Positions 37,321 through 47,164 are shown, numbered from the stretch's first letter. The stretch: DNA of 64,000 nucleotides from Pseudolactococcus plantarum (GCF_002441715.1 NZ_JXJX01000004.1:62001-126000), one strand, 5' to 3'. Numbers and translations are program-made. Notes: generated by a model from the letters alone, not told the origin.

Positions 37321-38748
37321 TTAATAAAATGATACTTTTGCTTTTAACCCAAGATTATAATCTGCTTCATAATCATACAGTGGCGTTGGATAAATCCCAT
37401 CAAAGTATGAGGTACAGATTTGATCACCTAAGCCAATCCCCGCTTTTAAGCCATCTATCGATAAGAAGTGTAAACTATCTGATCCGATGATATCATTAAT
37501 CTCAGATACAGAGTGATTTGCAGCAATCAATTCTTGACGTGTCTGGATATCAATCCCATAAAAACAAGGATAGGCAAGTGGTGGGCTCGCAATCACGACA
37601 TGCACTTCTGCTGCACCCGCAGCTTTAAGTAAAGCAACGATACGTTTAGAGGTTGTCCCACGTACGATCGAATCATCAACCATGACAACTCTTTTACCGG
37701 CAACAACACTTCTAACACCAGACAATTTCATTCGAACGCCCTGTTCTCTGAGTTCTTGTGTTGGCTGGATAAAGGTACGTTGGATATATTGATTTTTGAC
37801 TAGGCCCATTTCATAAGGTAAGCCTGATTCTTCAGCAAATCCAGAAGCTGCTGATAATGATGAGTTAGGAACTCCCACAACAATATCAGCTTCGATATTT
37901 GGATTTTCTTTTGCTAAGATTCGTCCCATATTTTTTCGAGCAGTATGAACATTAACGCCGTATATATTACTATCAGGTCGAGCAAAATAGATAAATTCCA
38001 TACTACATATTTTTAGATCAGCCTCTGTCGTATAGCTATCGATATGAATCCCTGCATCATCTATAATTACGATTTGACCCGGTAAGACATCTTGAACAAA
38101 AGTTGCCCCAACAACATCTAGTGCACAAGTTTCACTAGCAATCACATAAGCGCCATTGACAAGACGTCCTATCGCAAGCGGTCTAAATCCATTAGGATCT
38201 AGGGCAGCGATGATTTTATCCTCAGTCATCAAAAGATAAGCAAAGCCACCTTTAACTGTATTCAATGCTGATTTCACATTATCCAACAAGCCTACTGAAT
38301 ACCCTCGTCGAATCAGATGCATGAGAATTTCAGTATCCGAATTACTATGGAAAATAGCTCCTTTTGACTCCAAATCACGTTTTAATGTTCTGGTATTTGT
38401 TAAATTACCATTATGACAAAGGCCAAACTGAGCATCATGGAAATTGAATAAAAAAGGTTGTACGTTATCGATTGATGCAGATCCTGCTGTTGCATATCTG
38501 ACATGCCCTATAGCAGCTTTACCTGCTAGGCGATCAAACTGTTTCTCATCTTTAAACACGTCAGATAAAAGCCCTAAATCTCTATGTCCTTTAAGCTGTC
38601 CGTCATTATTAGCGATAATTCCTGCGCCTTCTTGTCCTCGATGTTGTAAGGCATGTAAGCCAAAATAAGTCAGTTTTGCAGCATCAGGGTGTCCCCAGAT
38701 ACCAAACAAGCCACATTCTTCATTAAGTGATTTTACTTCGTAAGTCAT
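37321..38748 (-). CDS. purF: Amidophosphoribosyltransferase
   Basis: First committed enzyme of purine synthesis: PRPP plus glutamine to phosphoribosylamine. The 475-aa protein has an 11-residue propeptide ending in NEE, to be removed to expose catalytic Cys12 (CGLFGIWG), an N-terminal glutamine amidotransferase domain (LQHRGQEGAGI, GHVRYATAGS) and a phosphoribosyltransferase domain with PRPP loop VVMVDDSIVRGTTS. It stands alone here, away from other pur genes. A PurBox 77 bp upstream of the predicted start site indicates activation by PurR. Confidence 0.96.
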   Translation of the reverse strand: MTYEVKSLNEECGLFGIWGHPDAAKLTYFGLHALQHRGQEGAGIIANNDGQLKGHRDLGLLSDVFKDEKQFDRLAGKAAIGHVRYATAGSASIDNVQPFLFNFHDAQFGLCHNGNLTNTRTLKRDLESKGAIFHSNSDTEILMHLIRRGYSVGLLDNVKSALNTVKGGFAYLLMTEDKIIAALDPNGFRPLAIGRLVNGAYVIASETCALDVVGATFVQDVLPGQIVIIDDAGIHIDSYTTEADLKICSMEFIYFARPDSNIYGVNVHTARKNMGRILAKENPNIEADIVVGVPNSSLSAASGFAEESGLPYEMGLVKNQYIQRTFIQPTQELREQGVRMKLSGVRSVVAGKRVVMVDDSIVRGTTSKRIVALLKAAGAAEVHVVIASPPLAYPCFYGIDIQTRQELIAANHSVSEINDIIGSDSLHFLSIDGLKAGIGLGDQICTSYFDGIYPTPLYDYEADYNLGLKAKVSFY

Positions 38749-38833
38749 TTTACACCATTCTTTTATTTTTCTGATACTTGATCATATGTTTTGACCATGT
38801 CAACGTATACTTTAGTAATAGTCTATGTCTCTT

Positions 38834-38910
38834 ATTTTACACTTATCATTTCATGAAACATACTTAATTTCTTTATTTTTATCAACAACAACCCCCTATT
38901 GTTCGGGTTT
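38834..38910 (-). promoter_or_regulatory. purF promoter region with PurBox
   Basis: PurBox AAACCCGAACAAT at 38898-38910 (one mismatch to AWWWCCGAACWWT) and -10 TAAAAT at 38834-38839 on the minus strand. PurBox centre to predicted start is about 77 bp, the spacing known for PurR-activated lactococcal promoters. The remaining 38911-39020 holds nothing clear. Confidence 0.8.
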
Positions 38911-39020
38911 AATATCATTAACTAAGCCTCATGATTTGTTTTGTTTGTATAATAGCTAGTTGCTACAGAGTTTATAAGAAACTAATTATTTTTTAATTAG
39001 AAAAAAGGTGCTATATATGT

Positions 39021-39052
39021 AAAAAAAAAGATCAAGTGATAGACACTTGATC
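39021..39052 (-). terminator. Terminator of the DUF1349 gene
   Basis: GATCAAGTG/CACTTGATC stem and a run of nine T on the minus strand. Confidence 0.9.
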
Positions 39053-39086
39053 CCAAACATAGCTGGTTTGTTGTGTTTTACTAATA

Positions 39087-39677
39087 TTAGTGGTGTGCTT
39101 CCCATAGACAAGGACCAAGATCAAAAGATGAAAATTTAGCTTCAAATGAACTATCTTCTGGACTACAGGCATAAAGACCAAACTGGATCTCAGCATTTCC
39201 CTTGACAAGATGACAAATTCGCAATTGTTTGAAACTCACCCCATCAAAACTATATTCGATACAATAATCACTCTCTCGCCTACTTAATCGATACCAAACC
39301 GTATCGATATCAGAAGAGATATCAAGCGTTGCCCAATCAGAATAGCCTTGATTTGTCACCACACTGCCTAAACGCTGAAACTGGTCGTTTTCATACTCGC
39401 TAGAGGCTTTTAGCCAGTTTTCCGCATCTAAATAGATAACGATGCCACATTGATCAAAACGCTGTTTACTGTTAAATACCGTTTTGACAGTAAATGAAAA
39501 ATATTTTTCTTCAGTTTTGAGCTGTAAAACGGGTGCATTATCATTTTGAAACCCATAATAGGTACGTTGCCACAAGTCTGTATGCGGCTCGCTCATTATC
39601 GTAATTTCCTGATCAGAGATAGTAAATTGTTGGGGTTGTCGTATCCAAAATAAGTTATCGACATTAAATTGGTCCAA
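39087..39677 (-). CDS. DUF1349 domain protein (concanavalin-like)
   Basis: Cytosolic protein of 196 aa covering one DUF1349 domain, a beta-sandwich of the concanavalin lectin/glucanase fold. Recognisable parts are FTVKTVFNSKQRFDQCGIVIYLDAENWLKA and YRLSRRESDYCIEYSFDG. Members are linked to carbohydrate binding in older literature, without known activity. Start is TTG, chosen because AGGAGG lies 6 nt upstream; no ATG is near. It follows ispG after 55 nt and may be in its transcript. Confidence 0.82.
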   Translation of the reverse strand: MDQFNVDNLFWIRQPQQFTISDQEITIMSEPHTDLWQRTYYGFQNDNAPVLQLKTEEKYFSFTVKTVFNSKQRFDQCGIVIYLDAENWLKASSEYENDQFQRLGSVVTNQGYSDWATLDISSDIDTVWYRLSRRESDYCIEYSFDGVSFKQLRICHLVKGNAEIQFGLYACSPEDSSFEAKFSSFDLGPCLWEAHH

Positions 39678-39732
39678 AACTTTCCTCCTTGTTTCGACTA
39701 ACTAATCTGCTAGAACACGATGACTCACTTTA

Positions 39733-40872
39733 TTAATCTTCATCTAATGTCACTGGCTCATCAGTCTCTACATGTAGTTTACCAGTTTCTTGATATAGTT
39801 TATACATGGCATCAATCTCTGCTTTAAATTCTGTTAGCATCACAGCCTCATCGACTGTTTTGATGATTTTACCTTTTTTAAACAACATGCCTTTACCAGC
39901 ACCGCCAGCAAGACCGATATCTGCTTCACGCGCTTCACCAGGACCATTTACCCCACAGCCAAGTATCGCAACTGTAATCGGAGCTTTGATATTTTCGATA
40001 TACGCTTCTAATTCTTGAGCGATCGGAATTAAATCAATTTCGATACGACCACAAGTTGGACATGAGACAAGTGTCGCTGCATTATCAATCAAACCGAAAG
40101 ATTTTAGGACCTCACGGCCGACTTTAATCTCTTCACGAGGATCAGCTGACAAAGAAATACGCATGGTATCCCCTATCCCTAAAGAGAGTAATGCACCCAT
40201 ACCCGCAGCTGATTTCACAGAGCCTGAAAATAACGGTCCTGCTTCTGTGATACCAAGATGAAGTGGATACTCAAAGCGTTCTGCTGCTAATTTGTAAGCT
40301 TCTAATGCTAATTCAACATTAGACGCCTTCATCGAGATGATAATATCATGAAAATCTAGTTCTTCTAATATCTCTACATGCTCAATCGCTGATTCTAACA
40401 TCCCTTGAGCAGTCGGATAGCCATATTTTTGTAAGAATTTCTTTTCTAATGATCCAGCATTCACACCGATTCTGATCGGAATTTGTTTTGCTTTACAGGC
40501 TTCTACAACTTTAGCAACGCGGTCTTTACGACCTATATTACCTGGATTAATCCGAATTTTATCCACACCAGATTCAATCGCTTGTAAGGCTAGGCGATAA
40601 TCAAAATGAATATCTGCAACTAAGGGAATATTAATCTGTGCTTTAATGTCTTTAATCGCAAGTGCAGCTTCCATATCAGGTACCGCAACACGAACCATCT
40701 GACAGCCTGCTTCTTCCAGCTGATGAATTTGCTCAACTGTTGCTGCCACATCTTGTGTTTTTGTCATACACATGGACTGTAAGATAACCTTATTACGTCC
40801 ACCGATTACTACTGCGTTTTCACCTGTGCCGACCATGACAGCACGTGTTTTTCTTCTATGTGTTAAAGTCAA
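39733..40872 (-). CDS. ispG: 4-hydroxy-3-methylbut-2-en-1-yl diphosphate synthase
   Basis: Iron-sulphur enzyme of the MEP isoprenoid pathway (GcpE). The 379-aa protein has the TIM-barrel start ([36 protein letters not shown]) and the C-terminal cluster ligands CPTCGR and [10 protein letters not shown]. It starts with TTG; AGG lies 8 nt upstream and the N terminus [11 protein letters not shown] aligns with family starts. Most lactic acid bacteria use the mevalonate route, so ispG is noteworthy; other MEP genes are outside the window. Confidence 0.95.
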   Translation of the reverse strand: MTLTHRRKTRAVMVGTGENAVVIGGRNKVILQSMCMTKTQDVAATVEQIHQLEEAGCQMVRVAVPDMEAALAIKDIKAQINIPLVADIHFDYRLALQAIESGVDKIRINPGNIGRKDRVAKVVEACKAKQIPIRIGVNAGSLEKKFLQKYGYPTAQGMLESAIEHVEILEELDFHDIIISMKASNVELALEAYKLAAERFEYPLHLGITEAGPLFSGSVKSAAGMGALLSLGIGDTMRISLSADPREEIKVGREVLKSFGLIDNAATLVSCPTCGRIEIDLIPIAQELEAYIENIKAPITVAILGCGVNGPGEAREADIGLAGGAGKGMLFKKGKIIKTVDEAVMLTEFKAEIDAMYKLYQETGKLHVETDEPVTLDED

Positions 40873-40927
40873 AACTTGACCTACTTTCTTTATTTAACAA
40901 TACAATTCCTATCTTCTAAATTATATC

Positions 40928-40960
40928 AAAAAAACACCTGTAAAACTTTACAAGTGCTTT
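40928..40960 (-). terminator. Terminator-like hairpin before ispG
   Basis: CACTTGTAAA/TTTACAGGTG stem with T run on the minus strand, ending transcripts that come from the DUF4230-like gene. 40961-41080 is AT-rich without other features. Confidence 0.75.
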
Positions 40961-41080
40961 ACTATTTGCTAATAAAAATTGAAAACTAATGAAAAAAATC
41001 TAGACTTGCTAATCAATTAAAACATGATGCTCGTTGATAACCGATTGTTAGATTTTTAAACATGATAAAATTGATTCGGC

Positions 41081-41695
41081 TTATTCAAAAGTAAATTCTA
41101 ATTTTGCATTTTTATCAATCCCTTGAAACAGTGTTTTATAATACGTCTTTGCTGAACTATTCATTTGATCCTTATACTTCGTTAGATACATTTTTTGTTT
41201 TTTAGTACTCAATTTATTGGTCACTAGTTGTCCTGTATCGATATCTTCAGTTGATATACTTAACAAATCACCAGACATATCATAAAGTTGATAAGGAACT
41301 TTTTTATCTAATTCTATACCTATAACATCATAAGCAGGTACTACAATAGTATATTTATTTTCACTGATTTTTTTAATTTTAACTGGTTTTTTAATACCTA
41401 ATTTTGCCTGATAGTTTAGAATGATAATCGCTTTCTTTTCAGTCAAAGGAATACCAATCTTTGTCCAAGGGATACTCGTATTATTCGACTGAGTCTCTAT
41501 TGACTGTATCCCGACATTAATAAAGACAGTCTCATTGGCTTCTTCAAGATATTTTACCATTGAGTAAGATTTGCTTTTTTCGCCCTCTTTTACTGAATAC
41601 GCTAAATATGATGGATAAAGCAAAAATAAAATTGCAATTAAGATCAACCAGCCTAAGGCTATTTTCTTCGTCAACAGTTTAAATATGATTCCCAT
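41081..41695 (-). CDS. Single-pass membrane protein, DUF4230-like
   Basis: Protein of 204 aa with one N-terminal membrane helix (about 12-32) and an outside domain. The stretches IPLTEKKAIIILNYQAKLGI, ISENKYTIVVPAYDVIGIELD and YQLYDMSGDL follow the pattern of DUF4230 proteins (a beta domain of unknown function), though similarity is by eye only. The ATG at 41695 has GGAG 6 nt upstream. It is monocistronic, between terminators. No function can be assigned. Confidence 0.65.
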   Translation of the reverse strand: MGIIFKLLTKKIALGWLILIAILFLLYPSYLAYSVKEGEKSKSYSMVKYLEEANETVFINVGIQSIETQSNNTSIPWTKIGIPLTEKKAIIILNYQAKLGIKKPVKIKKISENKYTIVVPAYDVIGIELDKKVPYQLYDMSGDLLSISTEDIDTGQLVTNKLSTKKQKMYLTKYKDQMNSSAKTYYKTLFQGIDKNAKLEFTFE

Positions 41696-41942
41696 AATAC
41701 ACTCCACTATATAATTTAAATACTTTACCATTATATCATCAATTACATCAACTATTGATACATTATACCTAGTAGATCAATGAGTCATTATAGTTTTGAC
41801 TCTTATTAGTATTCGCTAACATCTCAACTCTACTCAATCAATGAAAATGCCATCTTAAGGTTAATTTTATGTGATATTCCATACCTGAGATGCTTCTTAT
41901 TAATAATGTTCACTTATAAAAATGGGATATTTTTTCCCATAC

Positions 41943-41990
41943 AAAAACACACACCTATTTAAATTTAAATAAACAAAATGTGCGTTTTTT
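41943..41990 (-). terminator. Terminator of the purine permease gene
   Basis: AAACGCACA/TGTGTGTTT stem with an AT-palindrome loop, followed by T residues on the minus strand. The 41696-41942 interval is AT-rich; apart from the start region of the DUF4230-like gene I see nothing in it. Confidence 0.75.
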
Positions 41991-42030
41991 AAGTATTGTA
42001 TGAATATCGGTAAGTTATACTAGCTTGCTA

Positions 42031-43470
42031 TTATATCGTTGCCAGGATAATAAAGTTTAAGATGAATAAGACATCTACCACCCAGATAACTGGACTAACT
42101 TCTTTTATTTTACCTTTAGCCACTTTGATGATTGTGTAGAAGATAAATCCTGCAGCAATACCGTAAGAGATACTATATGCAAATCCCATAAAGATTGAAG
42201 CAAAGAATGCTGGAATCGCATCTTCTAAATTAGTCCAATCGATTTCTTTAAATGACCCAAGCATCATGACACCAACAACAATTAATACTGGTGCTGTCGC
42301 AGCGTTCGGTACGATAGAGATAAATGGTAAGAAAACAGATGATAACAAGAAACAAATCGCTGTAACGACTGAAGTTAACCCAGTACGTCCACCAGCACCA
42401 ATACCGGCTGCTGACTCTACATATGTTGTTGTATTTGACGTCCCAAAGATTGCACCGATAGAGGTAGCTGTTGCATCTGCAAACAAGGCTTTATCCATTT
42501 TAGATGAGAAACCTGAACCATTTTCAAGTGATTTTTCATCTTCTGCAGAGAAAATACCTGTTTGACGACCAGTTCCGATAAAGGTACCGATTGTATCAAA
42601 TGTATCAGAAAGTGAGAAAGCTAAAATCGTCATCAAGACTTGTGGAATTTTAGCAGAATCTGAGAATAATGAGCCCATACCAGCATGGCTAAACGCCGCA
42701 CCAAATGTATCACCAAGACTGTTAATCGCAGAACCAAGTGAATTTCCTTTAAAATCAATTGATCCTAGATCTACAACACCAAAAATTATCGCTAAAATTG
42801 TTGTGATAACGATAGAAACCAGAATCGCACCCTTGAAATTTCTGACAACTAGCACAGCTGTAATGATGATACCAACAATACCAATCAAAACTGCTGGTTG
42901 GTTAAAGTTAACCAAGGCAGGTACCGCAGATGCCCCAGCATCAATCGTTGCTTTACCTTTTTCAGCACCTTTTCCGATAACCGTATATGTTCCTGGGTCA
43001 ATCGTGAAATGTAGTAATCCAGCTGATTTAATTCCGATATAGGCGATAAATACACCAATACCACCACCGATAGCATGTTGTAAGCTTTCAGGAATTGATT
43101 GGATGATTAATTTACGAATTTTTGTAACTGTAATTAAAATGTTAATCAAGCCACAGATGAAAACCATGGCAAGCGCTTGTTGCCAAGAATACCCTAGACC
43201 AAATACAACTGTAAAGGTAAAGAAGGCATTTAAGCCCATACCTGGTGCTTGTGCATACGGTACATTGGCAAATAATCCCATGATTAAGGTACCGATGATA
43301 GAGGCAATGATTGTTGCTAAAAATACTGCTTGATAGTTCATCCCTGTCTGTGACAAAATCGATGGGTTAACAAACAAGATATAGCTCATCGCAAAAAATG
43401 TTGTGATACCAGCTATAATCTCTCGACTAACTGTTGTACCATTCTCTTTAAGTTTAAAAAACTTATCCAT
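42031..43470 (-). CDS. NCS2/AzgA-type guanine-hypoxanthine permease
   Basis: Purine base:proton symporter of 479 aa with about twelve membrane helices. Diagnostic parts: REIIAGITTFFAMSYILFVNPSIL, the AQAPGMGLNAFFTF loop and TSIGAIFGTSNTTTYVESAAGIGAGGRTGL, all of the AzgA/PbuG branch. ATG at 43470 has AAAGGAA upstream. A perfect PurBox with the same spacing to the -10 as at purF puts it in the PurR regulon, which supports purine uptake as its role. PbuG or PbuO are both possible names. Confidence 0.92.
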   Translation of the reverse strand: MDKFFKLKENGTTVSREIIAGITTFFAMSYILFVNPSILSQTGMNYQAVFLATIIASIIGTLIMGLFANVPYAQAPGMGLNAFFTFTVVFGLGYSWQQALAMVFICGLINILITVTKIRKLIIQSIPESLQHAIGGGIGVFIAYIGIKSAGLLHFTIDPGTYTVIGKGAEKGKATIDAGASAVPALVNFNQPAVLIGIVGIIITAVLVVRNFKGAILVSIVITTILAIIFGVVDLGSIDFKGNSLGSAINSLGDTFGAAFSHAGMGSLFSDSAKIPQVLMTILAFSLSDTFDTIGTFIGTGRQTGIFSAEDEKSLENGSGFSSKMDKALFADATATSIGAIFGTSNTTTYVESAAGIGAGGRTGLTSVVTAICFLLSSVFLPFISIVPNAATAPVLIVVGVMMLGSFKEIDWTNLEDAIPAFFASIFMGFAYSISYGIAAGFIFYTIIKVAKGKIKEVSPVIWVVDVLFILNFIILATI

Positions 43471-43517
43471 AACTATTCCTTTTCTATAAATAAAATTCAA
43501 TAATTCATTACTTAACT

Positions 43518-43593
43518 ATTTTAATAGATACCTGATACAGTTGCAATCTATTGGCTTAGATGATGATTAATTTAAAGTTAATTGTTCGGATTT
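43518..43593 (-). promoter_or_regulatory. Purine permease promoter with perfect PurBox
   Basis: AAATCCGAACAAT at 43581-43593 on the minus strand is a full match to AWWWCCGAACWWT. A TAAAAT -10 lies at 43518-43523, giving a PurBox-to-start distance of about 76 bp, almost identical to that at purF. Confidence 0.85.
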
Positions 43594-43645
43594 TAATAAC
43601 TATGTTACTTTATTTTTTGCATATCCTGAAGATATATCATAAACA

Positions 43646-43786
43646 TGCTATAATAAATACTGTTAGCTTGTCACTCAAGCACAGAAAAATGACGTGTTAC
43701 AGTGGACATAACATGTAACCAAACAACCTCATAGGTATAGAAAGGCTTGAATCTTTTGACATACTAGATTCATGTAGTGGTAACAC
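43646..43786 (+). promoter_or_regulatory. Promoter and structured 5' leader of the Cof-type phosphatase gene
   Basis: Extended -10 TGCTATAAT at 43646-43654 predicts a start near 43661 and a 126-nt leader. It can form GCTTG/CAAGC (43666-43680), GTTACA/TGTAAC (43696-43719) and GAATCT/AGATTC hairpins. GTGTTAC at 43694-43700 can also pair with GTAACAC at 43780-43786, right before the ATG, in competition with the second hairpin. No good ribosome-binding site is free near the ATG. This resembles a translational switch, but I recognise no known riboswitch class. Confidence 0.5.
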
Positions 43787-44599
43787 ATGCTAGATAAAAA
43801 AATTATCGCAATTGACCTTGATGGGACGACACTTCACTCTGATGGTGTCACTGTCTCTGATTACACAAAACATATTTTTAAACAAGTGCAAGATAAAGGT
43901 CATGATATTATTATCGCAACAGGTCGTCCATATCGTATGGCTGTGGATATCTACCATCAGCTAGAGCTCAAAACACCCATGATTAATTTTAATGGTGCAA
44001 TGATCTCAATTCCTGGTGAAAAATGGCCTGAGGCACAAGCTAAACACGTGGATAAAGCCATCGTGTTTGAGCTGATTAAGGCTCAAGAAAAATTCGGACT
44101 TGATTTTTTAGCTGCAGAATTCCGTCGTAAGTTTTTCATCAATTCTTTTGATAAAGCAAATCCACGCATTTTTGGAATAGATAGTTTTCAAGCCTACCAT
44201 CAAATGCAGATCGCAAAGCTTGATGATGATCCAAATGCCATTTTACTGCAGACGTGTTTTACTGATAAACTGGCACTCGCGAAACAGATTAATGCCTATT
44301 TCAACAATCGCTTCAACATCAGTGCTTGGGGTGGTGAAAATGGTATTTTAGAGATTGTGCCTAAAGGTGTGTCAAAAGCTTCCGCCCTAGCACATTATCT
44401 AGACGTGACTGGTCAAGATGTTGCAAATCTAATCGCTTTTGGTGATGAACACAATGATGTCGAAATGCTATCATTTGCAGGTACTGGCTATGCGATGAAA
44501 AACGCAAGTGATATCCTACTGCCTCATGCAACTGAACAAATCGGGTATACAAATGATGAAGATGGCGTCGCGAAAACATTAGCTAATTTATTGTTATAG
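43787..44599 (+). CDS. Cof-type HAD-IIB sugar/nucleotide phosphatase
   Basis: HAD-superfamily phosphatase of 270 aa. Motif I IAIDLDGTTL (nucleophile Asp), motif II IIIATGR, motif III with Lys in GVSKASAL, and motif IV FGDEHNDVEML. The cap is of the C2B type found in Cof, YidA and YkrA. Substrates of this group are sugar phosphates, PLP or flavin nucleotides; none is predictable. It is monocistronic behind a structured leader and ends in a bidirectional terminator shared with the convergent pip gene. Confidence 0.88.
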   Translation: MLDKKIIAIDLDGTTLHSDGVTVSDYTKHIFKQVQDKGHDIIIATGRPYRMAVDIYHQLELKTPMINFNGAMISIPGEKWPEAQAKHVDKAIVFELIKAQEKFGLDFLAAEFRRKFFINSFDKANPRIFGIDSFQAYHQMQIAKLDDDPNAILLQTCFTDKLALAKQINAYFNNRFNISAWGGENGILEIVPKGVSKASALAHYLDVTGQDVANLIAFGDEHNDVEMLSFAGTGYAMKNASDILLPHATEQIGYTNDEDGVAKTLANLLL

Positions 44600-44608
44600 G
44601 TATCATAT

Positions 44609-44644
44609 AAAAAAAGCAAAATCTGCTTAAGATTTTGCTTTTTT
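44609..44644. terminator. Bidirectional terminator between phosphatase and pip genes
   Basis: AAAAAAGCAAAATCT/AGATTTTGCTTTTTT stem; overlaps the last codons of the convergent gene. Confidence 0.9.
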
Positions 44645-47014
44645 GTATCCTGTTAACCCGATTAAGATAACAAGTACACTTGATAACACGAGTAAGAGTG
44701 TTGTTTCTTGACCGATTTTTCCTGTCAGAGAAATGACCTCTCTAAATCCTGAAACAGCATATGTCATTGGCATCCAAGGATTTAATACTTGGAAGAACTT
44801 GCTAGTTAAGGCGAGTGGATATGTCCCAGCACTTGCACCTAATTGTAGCAAAAGGAGGATCAAGGTGAGAAATGCGCCTGGTTTACCAAGCCATGTATTC
44901 AAGAATGTGACAACCATCATGAAACAAAATGAGACGAGTAGTGTAAAACCAAACATCATGACCTCATGATTAGCTGATAAGCCAAGAATATGAACTGCTA
45001 GATAAACTAGCGTACCTGATCCCAATGAGATTAAGCCATTAACCCCGATTCTGCCTAATAGATAATCTTTACGACTCTTAGGCAAAGCACCAGATAAAGA
45101 GCCTGAGATAATCATATTCGTACTAATCGCACCAACAAATAAGGCAACTGCCATCATATAAGGGGCCATACCAGTCCCATTATTAGCAGACTTATCCTGA
45201 TCGGTATGTGCTAACTGAACAGGACTAGCGATTTTTGCCGCATTTGTGTCTGTTGTTTGATTTGCAGCAAGTTTTGTCTTGGCATCTAGGAGACCACTGT
45301 TAAGCGTTGTGGCACCCGTTGTGAGTGAGTTGATACCACTTGTTAATGTGCCACTACCTGTCGCAAGTTTCCCTGATCCATCAGAGAGTTGACTTGCACC
45401 ACTCGCTAATTTGCCAACACCGCCAAGTAATGCAGGAGCATTTTGTGTTAATTGGTTGGCACCGTCTGCTAGTTTTGCACTACCTGATGTCAACTCTGCA
45501 TTATGGCTCACTAGTGATTGGGCACCAGTATTAAGCTGGGCAGTTGAGTCGTTTAGTTTCGCTGCACCAGCAGATAACTGTGCTGTACCTGTTGTTAACT
45601 GAGTATTTAGTTGTGCAATACCAGAAGCTAATTGTCCAGCACCTGGTATGAGTGCTTGATCTAGAGTTGCTTTAACCGTTGTCAAGCCATCAATCGTCCC
45701 TGTAGCACCTTTTAAAGCTTCTGCTGCTCCATTTGTTATGTCTGCGACTACTCTTTTATTGTAAACTTGCTTATCTTGCAGTTGTTGCAGTTGTGTTTGT
45801 ATATCTGCTACTGCTGATGATAGATTATTAATCAGTTCTGGAGATACTGATATCAATCCTTCAAGTGTTGCTTGCTCACTTGGATTATCCTGATAGGCTT
45901 TTGTAGCTTTAAGTTGTGTCAATTTATTTGTCTGTTGAGCTTGTATTGTACCAATATTCACTACTAATACTTTTAGATCATTGACAATTGCTTGTCCTTG
46001 TGGAGATTGATCATGTTGTACACTTTCATTGTAGGCATCAAGTCCAGTTTGAAGCTGTGCAATCCCGTTCTTCAAATCATTTAGTTTATTGGTATCAATA
46101 TTACCTGACAACTCTTGGAGACCATTACTCAGTTTAGCACTACCATCAACTAATTCATTGATTCGTGAGACGCCATTTGACAGCTCTGCAGCACCTGCTG
46201 CTAAACCTGCTGTACCTGTTGCGAGTTGGTTGGTGCCATTAGCAAGTTGGGCCGCACCATCAGTATAACTAGATACAGCTGTTTTAAACTCACCTGTACC
46301 AGCTTTGAGTGTATTGACACCTGCCACGTATTGTCCTAAACCAACGTTTAGTGTATCTGCACCATCTTTAAAGGCTAAACTTGACTCTGATAACTTAGCT
46401 AGATTTGTCGTAATCTCATTTGAGCCTGATGCTAAGTCTTTACTACCGTTAACCAATTGACCACTGCCATCAGCTGCTTTACCTACACCTGTCGATAGTG
46501 TAGATAGATTTTTAAAAATCGTTTTTGTATAGGTTTCTGTAATATTGTTAGCAACACTTTGTTTGAGTTTCTCCATCGCAGAATCACTCATCTTACTGGC
46601 GATAAAGTTATGCCCTACAGATGTTTGATAATGGATGGTCGTCTTCTTCGGTTCATTTCCTACTAAACTGCCAGCATTCTCTGAAAAGTCACTAGGGAAA
46701 GTTACGACCATAAAATAGTCACCATTTTTCAAACCTTTTTGGGCCGTATCATCTGTCACAACATGGTAATCTAATGCTTTACCCTCAACCATGTTATCAG
46801 TTACTGCTTTACCTAGATTAATTGCTTTACCATTAAGCTGAGCGGATTTATCTTGATTGACGACTGCAACTGACAAATCTGATAGCTTACCATATGGATC
46901 CCACATAGAACTTAAAAAGATAAGATTATATAATGCTGGTATCAGCATCAGCGAAATGATAATGCCGATGAACAATTTATTTTTTAGTATTGCTTGCCAC
47001 TCTTTTTTGAACAT
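44627..47014 (-). CDS. pip: YhgE/Pip-family protein (phage infection protein-like)
   Basis: Large membrane protein of 795 aa: one N-terminal helix (about 12-33), a long extracellular part made of degenerate glycine-spaced repeats (L-x-x-G-x-x-x-L, such as LANGTNQLATGTAGLAAG), then about five membrane helices after residue 600 in an ABC-2-like domain. In Lactococcus lactis Pip is the host receptor needed by c2-type phages; YhgE homologues in other species function in ESAT-6-like secretion. It starts after AAGGAG and is divergent from a TetR-type regulator. Whether it serves phages here is unknown. Confidence 0.85.
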   Translation of the reverse strand: MFKKEWQAILKNKLFIGIIISLMLIPALYNLIFLSSMWDPYGKLSDLSVAVVNQDKSAQLNGKAINLGKAVTDNMVEGKALDYHVVTDDTAQKGLKNGDYFMVVTFPSDFSENAGSLVGNEPKKTTIHYQTSVGHNFIASKMSDSAMEKLKQSVANNITETYTKTIFKNLSTLSTGVGKAADGSGQLVNGSKDLASGSNEITTNLAKLSESSLAFKDGADTLNVGLGQYVAGVNTLKAGTGEFKTAVSSYTDGAAQLANGTNQLATGTAGLAAGAAELSNGVSRINELVDGSAKLSNGLQELSGNIDTNKLNDLKNGIAQLQTGLDAYNESVQHDQSPQGQAIVNDLKVLVVNIGTIQAQQTNKLTQLKATKAYQDNPSEQATLEGLISVSPELINNLSSAVADIQTQLQQLQDKQVYNKRVVADITNGAAEALKGATGTIDGLTTVKATLDQALIPGAGQLASGIAQLNTQLTTGTAQLSAGAAKLNDSTAQLNTGAQSLVSHNAELTSGSAKLADGANQLTQNAPALLGGVGKLASGASQLSDGSGKLATGSGTLTSGINSLTTGATTLNSGLLDAKTKLAANQTTDTNAAKIASPVQLAHTDQDKSANNGTGMAPYMMAVALFVGAISTNMIISGSLSGALPKSRKDYLLGRIGVNGLISLGSGTLVYLAVHILGLSANHEVMMFGFTLLVSFCFMMVVTFLNTWLGKPGAFLTLILLLLQLGASAGTYPLALTSKFFQVLNPWMPMTYAVSGFREVISLTGKIGQETTLLLVLSSVLVILIGLTGYKKAKS

Positions 47015-47067
47015 GACTTTCTCCTTGTTTTTATTTTTTGGACACCTTGTCTTTGTTTACCTTTTTT

Positions 47068-47095
47068 ATTATAATACTTGTAAAAGATAATTCAA
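47068..47095 (-). promoter_or_regulatory. pip promoter
   Basis: TTGAAT (47090-47095), 16 bp, TATAAT (47068-47073) on the minus strand. The 150-bp divergent region probably also holds the TetR operator, but I could not define it safely. Confidence 0.65.
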
Positions 47096-47164
47096 GATTT
47101 TTCTACGCATAACTGGACACTCTGTTCACTTTTGTTCATAAACCGCATTAGAAAGGGGTTTCAT

